A DNA stretch of 64,000 bases from assembly GCF_020382885.2 (NCBI RefSeq), contig NC_058513.1, positions 2,681,408 through 2,745,407 of the forward strand, given 5' to 3'. The position numbers and the translations under genes were made by a program. The stretch comes from Scatophagus argus. Its lineage: Eukaryota > Chordata > Actinopteri > Scatophagidae. The notes under the pieces were generated by a model. It worked only from the letters and a program-made list of their open reading frames with translations, ran no database searches and was not told the origin of the DNA. Positions 27,531-44,400 of the stretch are shown one piece after another; position 1 is the first letter of the stretch; each line of letters begins with the position of its first letter.

Positions 27531-28443
27531 GACAGACGAGGATATAGATGTGAAGAGATTAATTAAATAAAAAACAAACTCTGGTAATAGGCAAACAGGA
27601 AAATAAACTGGTATTATGAAAGAAAGCTGAAGCAGGAAGTAATCGATATTTATGAAAACAGTCTTTTAGATGGAAACAATGTTGCCAAATACCAATCAAT
27701 ATTGTTACATTTTGATAATTTGATAATTTTAAAGAGAGTTTGGCTATGTTTGGTTTGGCAGATATGTCACGAACATAATGGAAGAAAATTATTAATTAAG
27801 TGATTAAATTATTAAATTATAAATTAAGTGAACTTATCACAAAATAGGTCATATTCACTGCGTTGTGTATGTGCCGAATTCTGTCGTCATTGTAGAAAGT
27901 ACTTGACTTTTATTTCAAGGAGAGTGTATTTCTAGTGAAACATTACTGCTGTGAAACATTACTGCTACCAGTCCTTTCAGAAAAGTGATGCATATTTAGG
28001 CTTGGAGACGTTCTCTTTTTAGCAATAGAAATGGTATTAAACCACGAAGTTGTAATTAAAGCCAATCAGCGGACAATCTAGATTTAGATTATCCCAGGGA
28101 CACATTTAGCGGTAACTCAGGAAGTGCAAACTTTGCGGATCTGACGTCTTGTTGTCATAATGGGCAGAGACCACATAGGTGCAGGACTGTGAAGGCATTT
28201 GTACAATGGATTCACGAGATTAAGATGGCGAGTAAATAGCAGCTGGCTTTCTTTAATCCACCGCACCCCTCAGGTTTGTTTGTTTGTTGTTTTGGAACCG
28301 GAGACATGAGCTGGCGTGTTGGTTTACAATTGGCTATCATTACCTTCTTTATGATCATCTAATATTAACTACGTCTCATTGGCACCCACTGGCCAGTCTG
28401 TTCGCTTCTTCAAGACTTGAGCTACTCAGAGTTGTTTTGCATT
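27531..28443. other. Intergenic stretch upstream of mettl9
   Basis: No coding sequence is visible. The right part, about 28,100-28,443, should hold the mettl9 promoter and 5' untranslated region. I see no TATA box at a convincing place. Confidence 0.4.
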
Positions 28444-32010
<3,567 letters not shown>

Positions 32011-34074
32011 ATACCAAATATACTGTGTGACTGTCAAAACTGTTGGGCTAACTTCATCCAGTTAGTTCACTCCTGGATGGATTTCAGTGCAATTCTTATA
32101 AGTTTCATTCATAAAACACACTATTTCCATCTTGGTTAGAAATGGTGAGTCAGGTGTGAAGCTCAGGTACTGTAGTTCCAGCATTTACCAGCCATCTTGT
32201 GTGACGGTGATACCTCTAATTTTGAAATGGAAAAGATAACTGAAGGGCAGTGCCCATATTAAAATGCCACTGCAGATCAAATCTAAGACATATCGCCATG
32301 GTGTAGGTGTTTGTCCTTTAAAGTCTGTTATACATGCGAAATGTTTACTGTTCGTGTTCCACGATTCTGTAATATCAGTAGTTATAATCATGGTTGAATC
32401 TTTGTTGAATTTGTGTTTTGATTTTTCTTTTCTGTGCCTAATGCAAAAGACCAGTGTGTGTTAACATGCTTGATTTAATAATTGGGCATCTTGTATTTTA
32501 ATCCTACTTTTTTAAAAACTTTTTATGGGTGATAACAAAAGTGATACAAGTTCTTCTTGAAGCAAGTCTGTGTAACTTAGGTGAAACAGCAGCTGCAGTG
32601 GCCATAAGTGACTATTATTGAACTATGTTTAAAGCTGCCTTTATTGATTTTTTTTTCCTCCACTAGGGGGTGGCACAGCAAGCTGAAAACAAAACACTGA
32701 CATATAGTTGCAATAAAGTTGTTATAGCACACTTGTTACAAATTTATACATATTTACACACACAGAAACAGGAGCAGCATTAGAATATATTTGGAATTGT
32801 GTTTCTGGCCACCAGCTCCTGAGAAAAATAGCTCTCCTTAGTTGCTAATATTCTGCACTGCATTCATTAGCTAGTTGCTAATATTACTCTCAGTGACTAT
32901 TAAATGTAGTTGTTTTACCCATTGTTATATGAAAAATGCTGATTAGGGCAACATTAATGCTAAAACAATGCAATCAAATGCAAAAAGCCATAAATCTGCC
33001 GGAAGTGATCCAGTAATGTCAGTTATACAGCAGTGTCTACCATATGTTTGCTAACATTAGCTACCACATGATACAGATCATATCAGAGTACATTTGAAAT
33101 AGCACCCTCCCCACAGCAAGTGTGTGTTTTATTGCTTTTGAATTCAACGTTTTACTTGTCAGAGAAAGACTGTGTTAGTTGTACTTTCAAAGTTACATGG
33201 TCTTGTTTTACATCAGTGTTGTGCAAGGATGTTATTGTACTCAAGACTATCTGTGTGCCACAATTAATGCAATATTTGTACTGAAAGAGTATAATCTGGA
33301 TTCCAGAATAAAAATTACATTTTTTTTCAACCTTTTTTTTTTTTAAACATGTCACTAAATGAGTGTAATGTGTAATTGAGATGATATTGTATAACTGTCT
33401 GGATTACAATCATTTCATAGCACTGGTTCCAAGAGCTCAAAGGACCCTATGGGGAGGTACAGAGCCCGCAGCCAAATGTAATTTGGTTTATCCTGACTCA
33501 TCTTCACTTTCATTCACTTCAGTTTTGCACGGGGATGGAACGTTTCACTTAGATTGTGAACTACACCCTACTTGCAACTGAAAAAATGATACGGATTGCG
33601 TTTTCTGCTGCTTCGTATTTATTACACATTTGCATTTTCAAGATCAGTCACAAACATCAGTTCTGTCTAAATTCACATGTTCACATGACTGAAGTATTTT
33701 CTTCACACGGCTGGGATGAATTTCCTCGTACATGTCAACTAGGAGCTGAAAGGAAGTCGGATTTACTATTTTTTTCATCATACCTGGACGCAGCATTTGC
33801 ATAGCATAATTTATGAAAATTAAGCATGTTTTTGTTCTGATTGGTTGAGCGCACGAGCGTTTCCCGTCTTGCATTGGGTGCTGTTGTCTTGGCCACGTCC
33901 CCAAGCCACGTCGCGCTTTGCTCGCCATTTTCCTATCTTCTGAACCTAGATTCAGTCTTTCTAGTGTCACGGTGTCATTCAACTCTGTCAGGTTATAAAT
34001 TAATCTTACCAGAGACGAACTGACCTCTTTATAGAGTCTTAAATCGTTTTACTCCTGCTGGTGCTCCCTTAAAC
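32011..34074. other. mettl9 3' region and intergenic space before kdelr2
   Basis: It contains the mettl9 3' untranslated region with an AATAAA at 32,712, and another AATAAA near 33,305. Some AT-rich low-complexity sequence follows. The last few hundred bases before 34,075 should hold the kdelr2 promoter and 5' untranslated region. No further gene was seen. Confidence 0.45.
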
Positions 34075-37000
34075 ATGAACATTTTCAGGCTAACCGGCGA
34101 TCTCTCCCACCTAGCAGCCATCATCATCCTGCTGCTAAAAATATGGAAAACCAGATCTTGTGCCGGTGAGTAGTCCTGCATCTTTGATTACCCTTTACAT
34201 GACCCTTAGTCTTGCACAGAATTGTCCTGTCATTAAGATTTAACGGTACAGTTTAACCTGACGGAAAGGGGTGTCTTCTGTCTAAGTTAACTTCTATACT
34301 TTCTAGCTCATTAGCTAGTTCTCAGCTAGCTGACGCTAGCTGGCTAGTAACATCAGTTAGTCATTTCTGAGACTCTCTCACTTACAGTTTAAAACATGGG
34401 TAGGTATGAATGAAACTTGATAGAAGCCAGATGAAGGACCTGTAACGTCCAGCTAGCAACAATTGTGTTTCCAGGTATCGAGACAAAGGGCCCCATAACA
34501 ACATGAGGTAACAGTTGGCTGGGGACATGGGGACCAGAGGGCCACAGTATTTGTTAGTTTTACGTGTTGGGCCTTGTCTTGTCAATTGCTGGGGGAAACT
34601 GCTAGCTTCACGTCTCACACTACCGCCTGATATTCCCATATGTTGGGTTACTTATGCCAGCCGGTGTGACCTTTCTGACGTGGCACGAGTACTCACATGT
34701 TGTCAGCTGGAGATGCAAAGTCAATGACAAGATGTATGCATTTGCCTGAAGTAACAGTTGTTTTCTGCATGTTGCATTGTCATGATGAAATTTTGTTGTG
34801 CTTTCCTGCTATTGCAGTGGTCAAAGGTTGTAGCTATATCACTGCAAGACAGGCACTCATCAGTTGTGTCATTACTGTTGTTTGCTTGAGATCAAATCAG
34901 ACTACTCTGCATGCAAGCTTCAGTCTTCTAAACAGTTGCACAAGTGTCAATAACAGAATTTGACAATCTATGGCTGTATATCTGATAAATTATACCTGAC
35001 AGCGCTAGTTTATATGTGGCTAAAGTAACTGAGGGATCACCGATCGTAGCCCCCCGTCTGACAGTGGGTGTGACAGAGGGGGACTCGTTGTCTCTTGCCA
35101 GCACACCAGATAAACAGAGAGGAGTTCTGCTAATGCATGTGAAAATAAAAAAAGTGGAGTTGTAATAAGCAAACATTCTTAAACCTACACTGCCAAGTGC
35201 TTATTGGAGAGCTACATTGTATTTTAATATAAAATGTAAAAATAGTCACAATTAAGTTGCAATTTGAACTGTCTAATTTCTGTATTCCACACTTTGTTTT
35301 CTTGGCTCTGGTATCTTGCATGTATTGGCAGCACACAGGCTGGTAGCAGGAAATGAAAATTGCAGAATGAGTAAAAGTTGAGTTCCTCCTGCAGAGATAA
35401 AGTGAATGAACATATGTTGTGGAGAGCTGTGAAGCAGTGTGTGAGCATTGTGGTTTCCAGGCAGTAACGTCACTATTTGCTTTAAAATGATATTCCCTGA
35501 AGTTTGAGCGCAACAAAATAATGTAACCAGGGGAGATGAGCCATATGAGCCATAGCTGTTATCTTAAAACATAAGCGTGGATCGACTGTCCCTGAGAGAA
35601 GTGCACATTCTGTGAACTGTGCCTTTCAATGTCAAGAATTTTGATACAGACCTGCTGTGTTTCTGGGATGGAAAATATTTGAATGTCCTCTGCTGTCTCC
35701 TCACAGGTATTTCTGGGAAGAGTCAGGTCCTGTTTGCCTTAGTGTTCACCACTCGTTACCTGGACCTGCTCACCTCCTTCATTTCTCTCTACAACACCAC
35801 CATGAAGGTAAAACACATTGCTCCTCATTCTGACATCCTGTAGCATATTTTTTGTCCCCCACAAGCACTATACACACAATGTTAAGGCTTAACTAGTGCA
35901 CCACGTCGACACGCCTGTGTTTGCTAAAGGATGACGTTGCCCAGTGAGATCTAAGAGGCTTGTGTCACCGCTACTTAATTGTATTCGTGACAGATCGGTA
36001 CACACAGTGCACGGTGAATATTCATCTCTCCTCCTTTGAACTTTGACGTCTGTGTGTTTCAGATCATCTACATTGGATGTTCGTATGCCACTGTGTACCT
36101 GATCTACCTGAAGTTCAAGGCGACTTACGATGGGAACCATGACACGTTCAGAGTGGAGTTCCTGGTCGTCCCCGTTGGTGGACTGGCTTTCCTGGTTAAC
36201 CATGACTTCTCTCCCCTAGAGGTCAGAAGTAATGTCCTTCTATGCAGCAGAGAGTTTTATGTTGCTGAATGTGTATTTAACCTCAATTTAGCTCAGTGTT
36301 TGGTTGTCACTGTCTACAGAGACTATGCACATTTATATGATGTTATTAGCAAATGAGCTGGTTTAACTTCTCTCTTCTAATTATATGCACACGTCATTCT
36401 GTCTTTCTCTCCCCTGTGTGTCTGTTGTTTTTTTTTTTTTTTTAATGGTTATCACAAATGGTTCCAACAAATGTTCAAGCCCAGACAAATGCTTAACGTT
36501 ATTAAGGCTAATGGTGCATTTCATTCGTTTGCTTGTCACTATAACTTCCAATAGAGTCAGAGAGTGAGGAAGGAAGTCAAGAAACATGACTAAACAACTT
36601 CAGTCACTTCACATAGATTTTAATCAGCTATGGTGGTTGTTTAACAATTAAGACAAGAAATCCTATGATCCCACATTAGTTATTTTAGTTCACGTCATTA
36701 TTAAACAGCATTTTGATCAAGTGTCAGGACAAATATCATCATCACATTGCATTTCACCTCCACAAGCTCCAGTTGTTTTGTTAGTCGCTTCAGTCAGCTC
36801 TGCATCACTTACACATTGGCAATGAGTAGGTGTCAATATTTACTAACAAATCTCTGCACAAGTAGTAGTTTGGGTGTTTATGCAAAACCTTTGCATTTAA
36901 AACAAGACTAAGATTGGATTTGCTGACTTGCTGGTGCACACATATCTTTAAGATTTAACCTAACTGTATCGCCGCATTTGACACTCAAATCCGACCTGAT

Positions 37001-38497
37001 GGCGTTTTTTTTTTTTTAAGATAAGAAGATGCGCTTGCTTTGAACATATAATAAGTCTTTCTCCCAAAGAAAGAATAACTCACCTGGGATTGACCTAATG
37101 AATATTGGTTTCCCTCAAGCTCTATACAAGCACCTTCTAATCACTAATAATCCATTTCTGTTAGTTTAAAGAGTTTAGTGGTAATAACCCGTGACAAATG
37201 GCAGCCAGCTATCTGCACACAACACAAGCATATCTTACTGATATGAACTGGAAAATGAAATGAAGTGCAGTTTAAACAGCTGTAATGCCGAGCGTTCTGT
37301 GGATCCATTATTCTTACAACACGCAGGCTACGCTCGGCACCTCTCTTTCTTTTTTAAAATGCGCTGGGCTGTGTATGTCCTACTTACAACACAAGACGCA
37401 TTCAGATGTAAACCATTGGTGCACCCAAGACAGAGGGTTTAGGCAGTAAACCTTTGGTTGTGCTCCAGTAGGATACTTGACATAACCGCATTTTTCAGTT
37501 GGAGATGATAAAATGTATTTGAACTAAACCCTTTTCCTTCTCAAGACATTCTTATCCAATTATTTTTCCACCAATACTTTGTCTTCCCCTTTGTGTGGCC
37601 CAGATTCTGTGGACGTTCTCGATTTACTTGGAGTCTGTGGCCATCCTGCCACAGCTTTTCATGATCAGCAAGACCGGTGAGGCTGAGACCATCACCACCC
37701 ACTACCTGTTCTTCCTGGGACTCTACAGAGCCCTGTATCTCATCAACTGGATATGGAGGTTCTACTTTGAGGGATTCTTCGACATGATCGCCATTGTTGC
37801 TGGGGTGGTGCAGACCATCCTCTACTGCGACTTCTTCTATTTGTATGTAACAAAAGGTGAGTGCTGCTGTATTTTCTTTTCCTTTTTATAAAACACAGTA
37901 AAAAGATGAGTGTGTGTTTGTCTTGGGTATCAGAAATGCTGCTACATTCAGTAGAATGGTTGGACATCAATCAACATGCCAGTTTTTACTGTGGAAAAAT
38001 CTTTATCAGATTGGACAGAGAAAATGCAGGCAGTCACATCCATATGCAGGTTAATATTTGAATTCTTAGCACACTGCTGTGCATGTCAAGAAATCATACT
38101 TTTTGGAGGCTTCAAAACAAGTCACTATTATGCCCATAGTTGAATTGCAGACATCTAATCAGTATGGAAACAAGCAGCTCTTTGCTGGTAGACATCATAA
38201 ATATAAAACAAAATTCAAAAGAGTTCTGTGAACGTTTGATTTACTATTACGTTTCTTATTCTGCTATTTAATTCAAACACTTAAACATTTTGTTGTTGTT
38301 GCTCAGGTGGTTTGTCCTTATCATTTTTGGACAGTATTTGAAAAATCCTGTGCTGGCTCCAGCATGAGTGAAACAAAATGTCTCTGTTTTCTCGGTGTTA
38401 TGAATGCCGTCAGTCTCTGACATGGACTGTATTAAACATGAAGCCGTCCTGTCTTTTTTCAGTACTGAAAGGAAAGAAGCTGAGTCTGCCAGCTTAA
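34075..38497 (+). CDS. kdelr2: KDEL endoplasmic reticulum protein retention receptor 2
   Basis: Five coding exons join in phase: 34,075-34,165, 35,707-35,807, 36,063-36,221, 37,604-37,856 and 38,463-38,497. They give 212 residues, the usual length. The seven-helix receptor binds KDEL/HDEL-type C-termini in the acidic Golgi and returns escaped ER proteins in COPI vesicles. Key positions known from the family are present: R5, H12, E117 (last residue of exon 3), Y158, R169, D177 and D193. The tail KGKKLSLPA carries the lysine retrieval signal. The sequence is closer to KDELR2 than to KDELR1 or KDELR3 as I recall them, for example the [16 protein letters not shown] start and the [10 protein letters not shown] end. 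All introns are GT-AG. AATAAA signals lie at 38,973 and 39,749. Which teleost duplicate (a or b) this is cannot be told. Confidence 0.96.
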
Positions 38498-41410
38498 GTG
38501 CCAAAGAGGAGCATTTTGGCAGACTTGTAGAGGGGGGATCGGAGGGAAGGAGGAGTGATAGTGGACACCTCTGAAACCCCCCCCACCCCACCCTCCACCA
38601 TCGCCACTTCCTCCTCTTCCCCTCCTGCCAGTGTAAGATGCCTGAGACAGAGAGCAAGTGGGAGCTGCTGGCTTTCTTCTGACCCAGAATCAGTGGAATC
38701 AGAACCCCCGCAGAGGCTGGTCCATGGCCTTCGGATTTCTGTTTGATGCATCTTGCCTTAACTTTTTTTTTTAATACTCTGTATAAAGGAAGAAAAAAAA
38801 AAAGCGAGAAAAGTTTTCTACAGAAAAATGTGTACTCTGAAGATTTGACACATTGGTGAATAAGAGCTGAAGATGTAAAATTGCCTCTGATTTGGCATTG
38901 TATGATACTGAAGTGGACTTCTTGTGGTGGGATATTATTGACTCAAACATTTGTAATAGTATTTGCAATCAGAATAAATATGTATTGTTTTTCCTGAACC
39001 AATTGGGAGAGGAATTTGTTGAATCCTCAGAACTATGGTGGTCAGATTATTCATGTTTTGCTCTTCTATTTTTGACCACTATGCATTCCCACTGTCTGTT
39101 TTGGTTTCCCTTGGTAGAATATAAATTCAGTAGAGATGCCATAGTTTAACAGTCTCCTTCCAAAAAAGGAACTCTGTAACTCAAATTCAGTTTTTGTTAA
39201 AAAGGTGACGGGTATGAGTTGTTTCTTGTTGTTATTTAAGATTGAGCAGAATGCTCATCTGGGGGGAAAAAAAACACACAATGAAAGTAAAAGGTTGAAA
39301 GGATACCAAGGAACTCTCATCACTGTAAATGGCTTCTTCATTTGAATCCCTCATTTATTACCCTATAAGGATAGTATGTCACCTGTAAGTATACATCATT
39401 TCCCACCCAGTCATTTCAGGTGGCCCCTGTAAATGTTTGAGACGGGTGAATTTACTACAAATATGCTGTATATGAATTATCACAACAGAAGACTTTTGTT
39501 TTCTCTTTTAGGTGCCAATGTATTTATTTTTTAGCTTCCTGGTTTCCAGCAAACAGTGCGTAGAATTGTCCTCCTGTTGTGCACAATTTCAATAGCAGGT
39601 TTTACACGTCTCTGTCAAACACGAGCACAATCCTACGAACGCTGTTACGCTGAATCCTGAATTCCTCCTTGAAGTTTGGTTTTCATGCAGATCAGTCCAA
39701 CACTCCTTTTAATTTCTTAGCAGAGCTTTTGCATGATGTTGCAACCACAAATAAAGACTAGATGGGAAACATTTGTCTCAAGCTGTGGTTACAACAAGTT
39801 TAAAAGCGTAATCTGCCAATTTAACCAATTTAGCATTACAATCCTATGGCACTGTTGGACTCAACAACAAAGAAAAGGAAAGAAATAATCAGGATATTGT
39901 CTTTATTCCACACATTCTACTTGCTAATCATAACTCGTAAATACATTACCTGATGTGCAACTCAAGTTATTTAATGCCACAACTCCGGTTTTGGGTTTTT
40001 GTTTTTTGTTTTTTTTTCAGACTTGTATTCAGCCTAGACTCAAGGCTGACTCAAGTGACATCACTTGAGGACATTTATCAGTCAGCTCCTTCTGGAGACA
40101 CTAAAGGCTTTACAGAGTTCCAAGTTAAGGAGATTGTTCCAGTTGTAAAAATGCATTTTTGAACAATCCTTTAGTGTTTACATAGCAGCTTTAATGACAA
40201 CTTAGTTTTACATTTTGTAAGAGAGAGATGCAGCTTGACATGCTCCGTTTTTAAAAGAGTTCAGAGTTGCACAACCGTTGAAGATGAGGTATGGTATAGA
40301 AGTATCAAAGGTGTAATCTCTGGAGTAACAAATAAGCAGGCTTGTTTTCTGCCTTTCGGGAGAGTTTCTTGGTTTTTGAGTTGGACCATGGGGTATTGGC
40401 TTGATATACATATGACTTTGCAGGGGAATCTGAAGAATGACATGCTGTGTTTGTATTTGTGGAATACACATTTGCAATTAAAACACATTAAAGATTTTAA
40501 AATGTAATTTTTGTTCCTTTATCTATTTGGAACTCTGTCTGGATTGTTTTAAGAACAGACTAACTTTGAAAAAGATACAACGACTTTGCACATTGCCAGC
40601 CCAAGTGTGGTGGAGAGAGAAACTATTCATGGAGGATGTTTCCACACAAGTGGACCCTGGTCCACACATTTAAATAGTAACAACATTACACAAATCACTT
40701 TAGTCATATGCACAGTAAACATTTCCTCAGTGACTGTTATATTAATGAGCTTGAAGCTGGAGATATACGAGTATAATATTGACATTCATTCTAGTTAGGT
40801 TGTATTTACTTGTGGATCGTGCATTATGCATTAGTTGCTTTTCAGACTAATTTCTTTTGACACAAGTGCCCATATATATATTTATTTAAAAACAAAATCA
40901 TTATGAAATAACTAACCAAGCTGATGAGGTAATACCCAAGGAAACGAAAGACTAACCCGTTTTGTGATGAACACAGCGATACAGCAGCTAAGAAAGGTGA
41001 GGTTTTTACTTCCACATTTGACTTTTATTGTGAAAAACCCCGGGGCAGAATTGGTTTCGTTGTCTTTAGTCATTCTTGTGAGAGGGGCATAACTGCCTAT
41101 GTTCTAGCGGACCACACTTCACCATCTGACTCACCTACCTAACTAACCGACACACCTCCTGAGAGCTTCGTCATACATTTCGCCGGCGTGTCATGATGTG
41201 GGAGTGTCCTGTAGCTACTGTGTGTCCACTGTTCGCTGATAGGCCGACTTGGTTCGTGTACCTCTCAGCCAATCACAAATGTAAGTGGAGGATTACGCCG
41301 CACCCACTGATCTACAGGCCACAGTCGGACCTTTTACGATAAGAACAGAATGTGAACATATACTGCCACCCTTTCAGAAAATGTAAAATAGTTACGTGCA
41401 GTGGATAAAC
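38498..41410. other. kdelr2 3' region and intergenic space
   Basis: It holds the kdelr2 3' untranslated region with polyadenylation signals at 38,973 and 39,749, then AT-rich sequence without coding evidence. A reversed CCAAT-type word (AGCCAATCACAAATG) lies near 41,266, close to the start of the next gene, and may be part of its promoter. Confidence 0.45.
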
Positions 41411-44400
41411 ATGATGGAACATTATACTTCAGAGGGGAACTGTGAGTGGCTTTTCACCAAATACTGCTGTAGAACTTATTGCTAGCTAGCTAGCTAGCTA
41501 GCTGTTTAACCATTTCACGTATTCTTACACAGGGGTGATTGTAGTTCGTTTCTGAGCATATTCATACAGAAGAAACATCTTTAGCCAGTGTTACAAAATT
41601 GATAAACCATTTCTTGACTTGTTTACTGTCACCACACTGGGGAAGCAGGCAATAAAGGGCTTTGATTGGAGCATCTTCACATATATACCTATGGAATTTA
41701 CAATCTCCAGAAGCAGTGATGACTGTGAGACAGGAGGTTGTTGTCACCGTCACTCTCTATAAGGTTTTCTTACTAACACACCCTCTGACTTCTGGTGATC
41801 AGCTGATCATTTGTTTGGTAATGCTGCTGAGGATCTGGTATCTGTTAAAATTCTATAACTAGATATCTATAACTATAACTAGACTATAACTTGATGTTAA
41901 GATAATCAGAATCAGAATTCCTTTATTTATCCCAGAGGGGAAATTCTTTAAAACTAAAATAATGTGCTTGTGTTACCATTCAGGTACCCCTCTTCCTCCC
42001 TCTGCTCTGCGACTCCTGGTCCCCCCAGTTCAGTTGGTCTCAGCAGTGATCTGGCAGACCGTACAACAGAAAGCTGTGGCTGATTATGGGATGCTTGAGG
42101 AGTTTGTTTCCACTGTTACAGACATTGTTCCAGAGCTTCTCAGCACCCACCAGAGGGCCCAACTTCTCCTGGGGCTCAGAGCACGGGTGAGGAGCAGTAG
42201 TCCAGTATTAACCACTAGTGATTAATATATAATAAGTGCTATGGCTGAGTTTATTGATACAACCACTGGGGAATACGCAGTGATTATAATTATGATACCC
42301 CTGAGGCTGCTTTGGTGTCTGAATCAGAATTTTCTAATTTTCCAATTTTTTAATACATTTAAGAAAATTGAATTTCAAGAATAGAAGTGTCCATTTTACA
42401 GTCACCAAAAGTATGACACTGGTTTAGTAAAAGATATGAATATTTGTAAAGTTCAGCTTGGCCAAAGTTGTGCCAAGTTTAAAGGAAGTGTTTTGTGCAA
42501 GTATTGTTCTGAAGATTTGCTGCTTTGTTGTTTTAGCTGATTCTGGACTTGTGTAAGTTTGAAGCTACTGCTGACTGTGAGCTTGTTCGGCCGCACCTGG
42601 ACAGAGTGCAAATGCTCATTGAGGCGTGGGTAATGGAGGTGAGTCGAAAGTGCTTTTACTTGAAATCAATGAAGAAAAAGCACTATGTGAGAAATAAAGA
42701 TCTCTTTAAAGATTAACATACACTTGACAATAATGGTTGTACTCTGCTTATTTCTTTGTAATACTCGATGTTAAGCAGGCTGGGGCTGCAGATGTGGAGG
42801 TGCCAGCCTCAGAATTTGTGGATCTAGTTAAAAACTTGCTGGAATATCCTGATGAAAGGGAGCACTTCTTTCAGGTCAGTGTTATTGTTGCATCTTGAAT
42901 TAGTTCTGTTTATAGCAGATCCGTACATGAACTTGATGGGACTACTGTTTACCAAATGTTAGTCTAACTGTATTTTGTGTCTCACTGTTCTAAGGTCAGA
43001 CTACTTCCCTCACATCTGTGTCTTTATATGAAACTGAAACTTTCAGAACGTTTTCCCTGAAGAGTTTGGTCCCACATATGATGAAACACTTTGTACCTTG
43101 ATGTGGATCTTTCTGTCCAGACTTGAAAAGTTATTTCCTCTTCAGACCTTCCAACAGGTACATAGAGTGAACATAAAATGTGACAAGAAGTTAAGGTCAT
43201 TTTGATGTCCTATGAAGGTTGGTCTGAATTTTGCTGTATTTATCGACCTATATTTTTGTTTTTCTTCAGGTTGCGTCCATGTTTGGTGAGGTGTACCCAG
43301 TTCTCGAGGAGTGTATGGACTCTGTGTCTCGACGTGAGGAGTTCAAACGCCTGCTGAAACATCAGAAACACCATAGCCAGCTGAATCACAATGGCAAGCC
43401 TCCATAGTTACTACTTCCTATGAAAGTGTCATATTAATCTTGTCTTTTTATCACTATTATACTTTTGGTGACAAAATCGCCACTCTTGAATACATATGTG
43501 GGTGGCAAGATGGTGCAGTGGTTAGCACTGTCACTTCACAACAAGAGGGTTCCAAGTTTGAGTCCCGTTCTGGGCCCTTCTGTCTGGAGTTTGCATGTTC
43601 TCCCTGTGCCTGCAATACCAAAAAGGGAATACAATATGTGATAGACTGGAGTACTGCAGGCACATTACAGCTGAGTGTCTGTATGAATGTTATAATACTA
43701 TGGATTATTATGGACAAAAGAAATGATCTTCATTGTATTAAACAGTAACATAGACTTGTTTCTGAGTTGAGTCTGTGGAAAATTTTAAACATGCCTTTCA
43801 AATCCGAGGGCATAGATTGGAGATTTGTGCACACATTAAAAGAAAAACTTGCTTGGCTTTGGCAAGTATGTTCGGTGTTCATGAGGAGTGTAACAACATC
43901 ATGACACAACATGTTGAGCTATAAGAGTATATTCATGGAGTGAGTGAAACAATCTAACATTAGGTAAATCTGTACTTGGATCTGTCTGTTCACCTTCGCC
44001 TGGCTCTTCCATTGACATTGCATTAATGTAGACTTAGCTATTTTGTATATAATAATCACTTTATCATATTCAAATAAATAACAGTATTTAACACTGTTTG
44101 TAACATGTTATTTGAATAATGAATAACAATTTCAAACAACCATTTGATGATGACGTTTGTTCTCTTTTCAGATGTTTCTTTGGATGGTGCCTGCATTATT
44201 TCAGCCCTCAAACTTCCTTCTGTGGAAAAAACTGAGACAGATAAAACACAAGCCATCATCTTGAATAATGTGCCATCAAGTACATCAGATTTGGACAATG
44301 AATCTTTAACATTGCCAATACCTATTGTCTCAGAAGATCAGACAGGTGAAATAAAGGTTGGTGAAACTGACTGGAGTCATGAAGAAAGCGGAACAGCTGT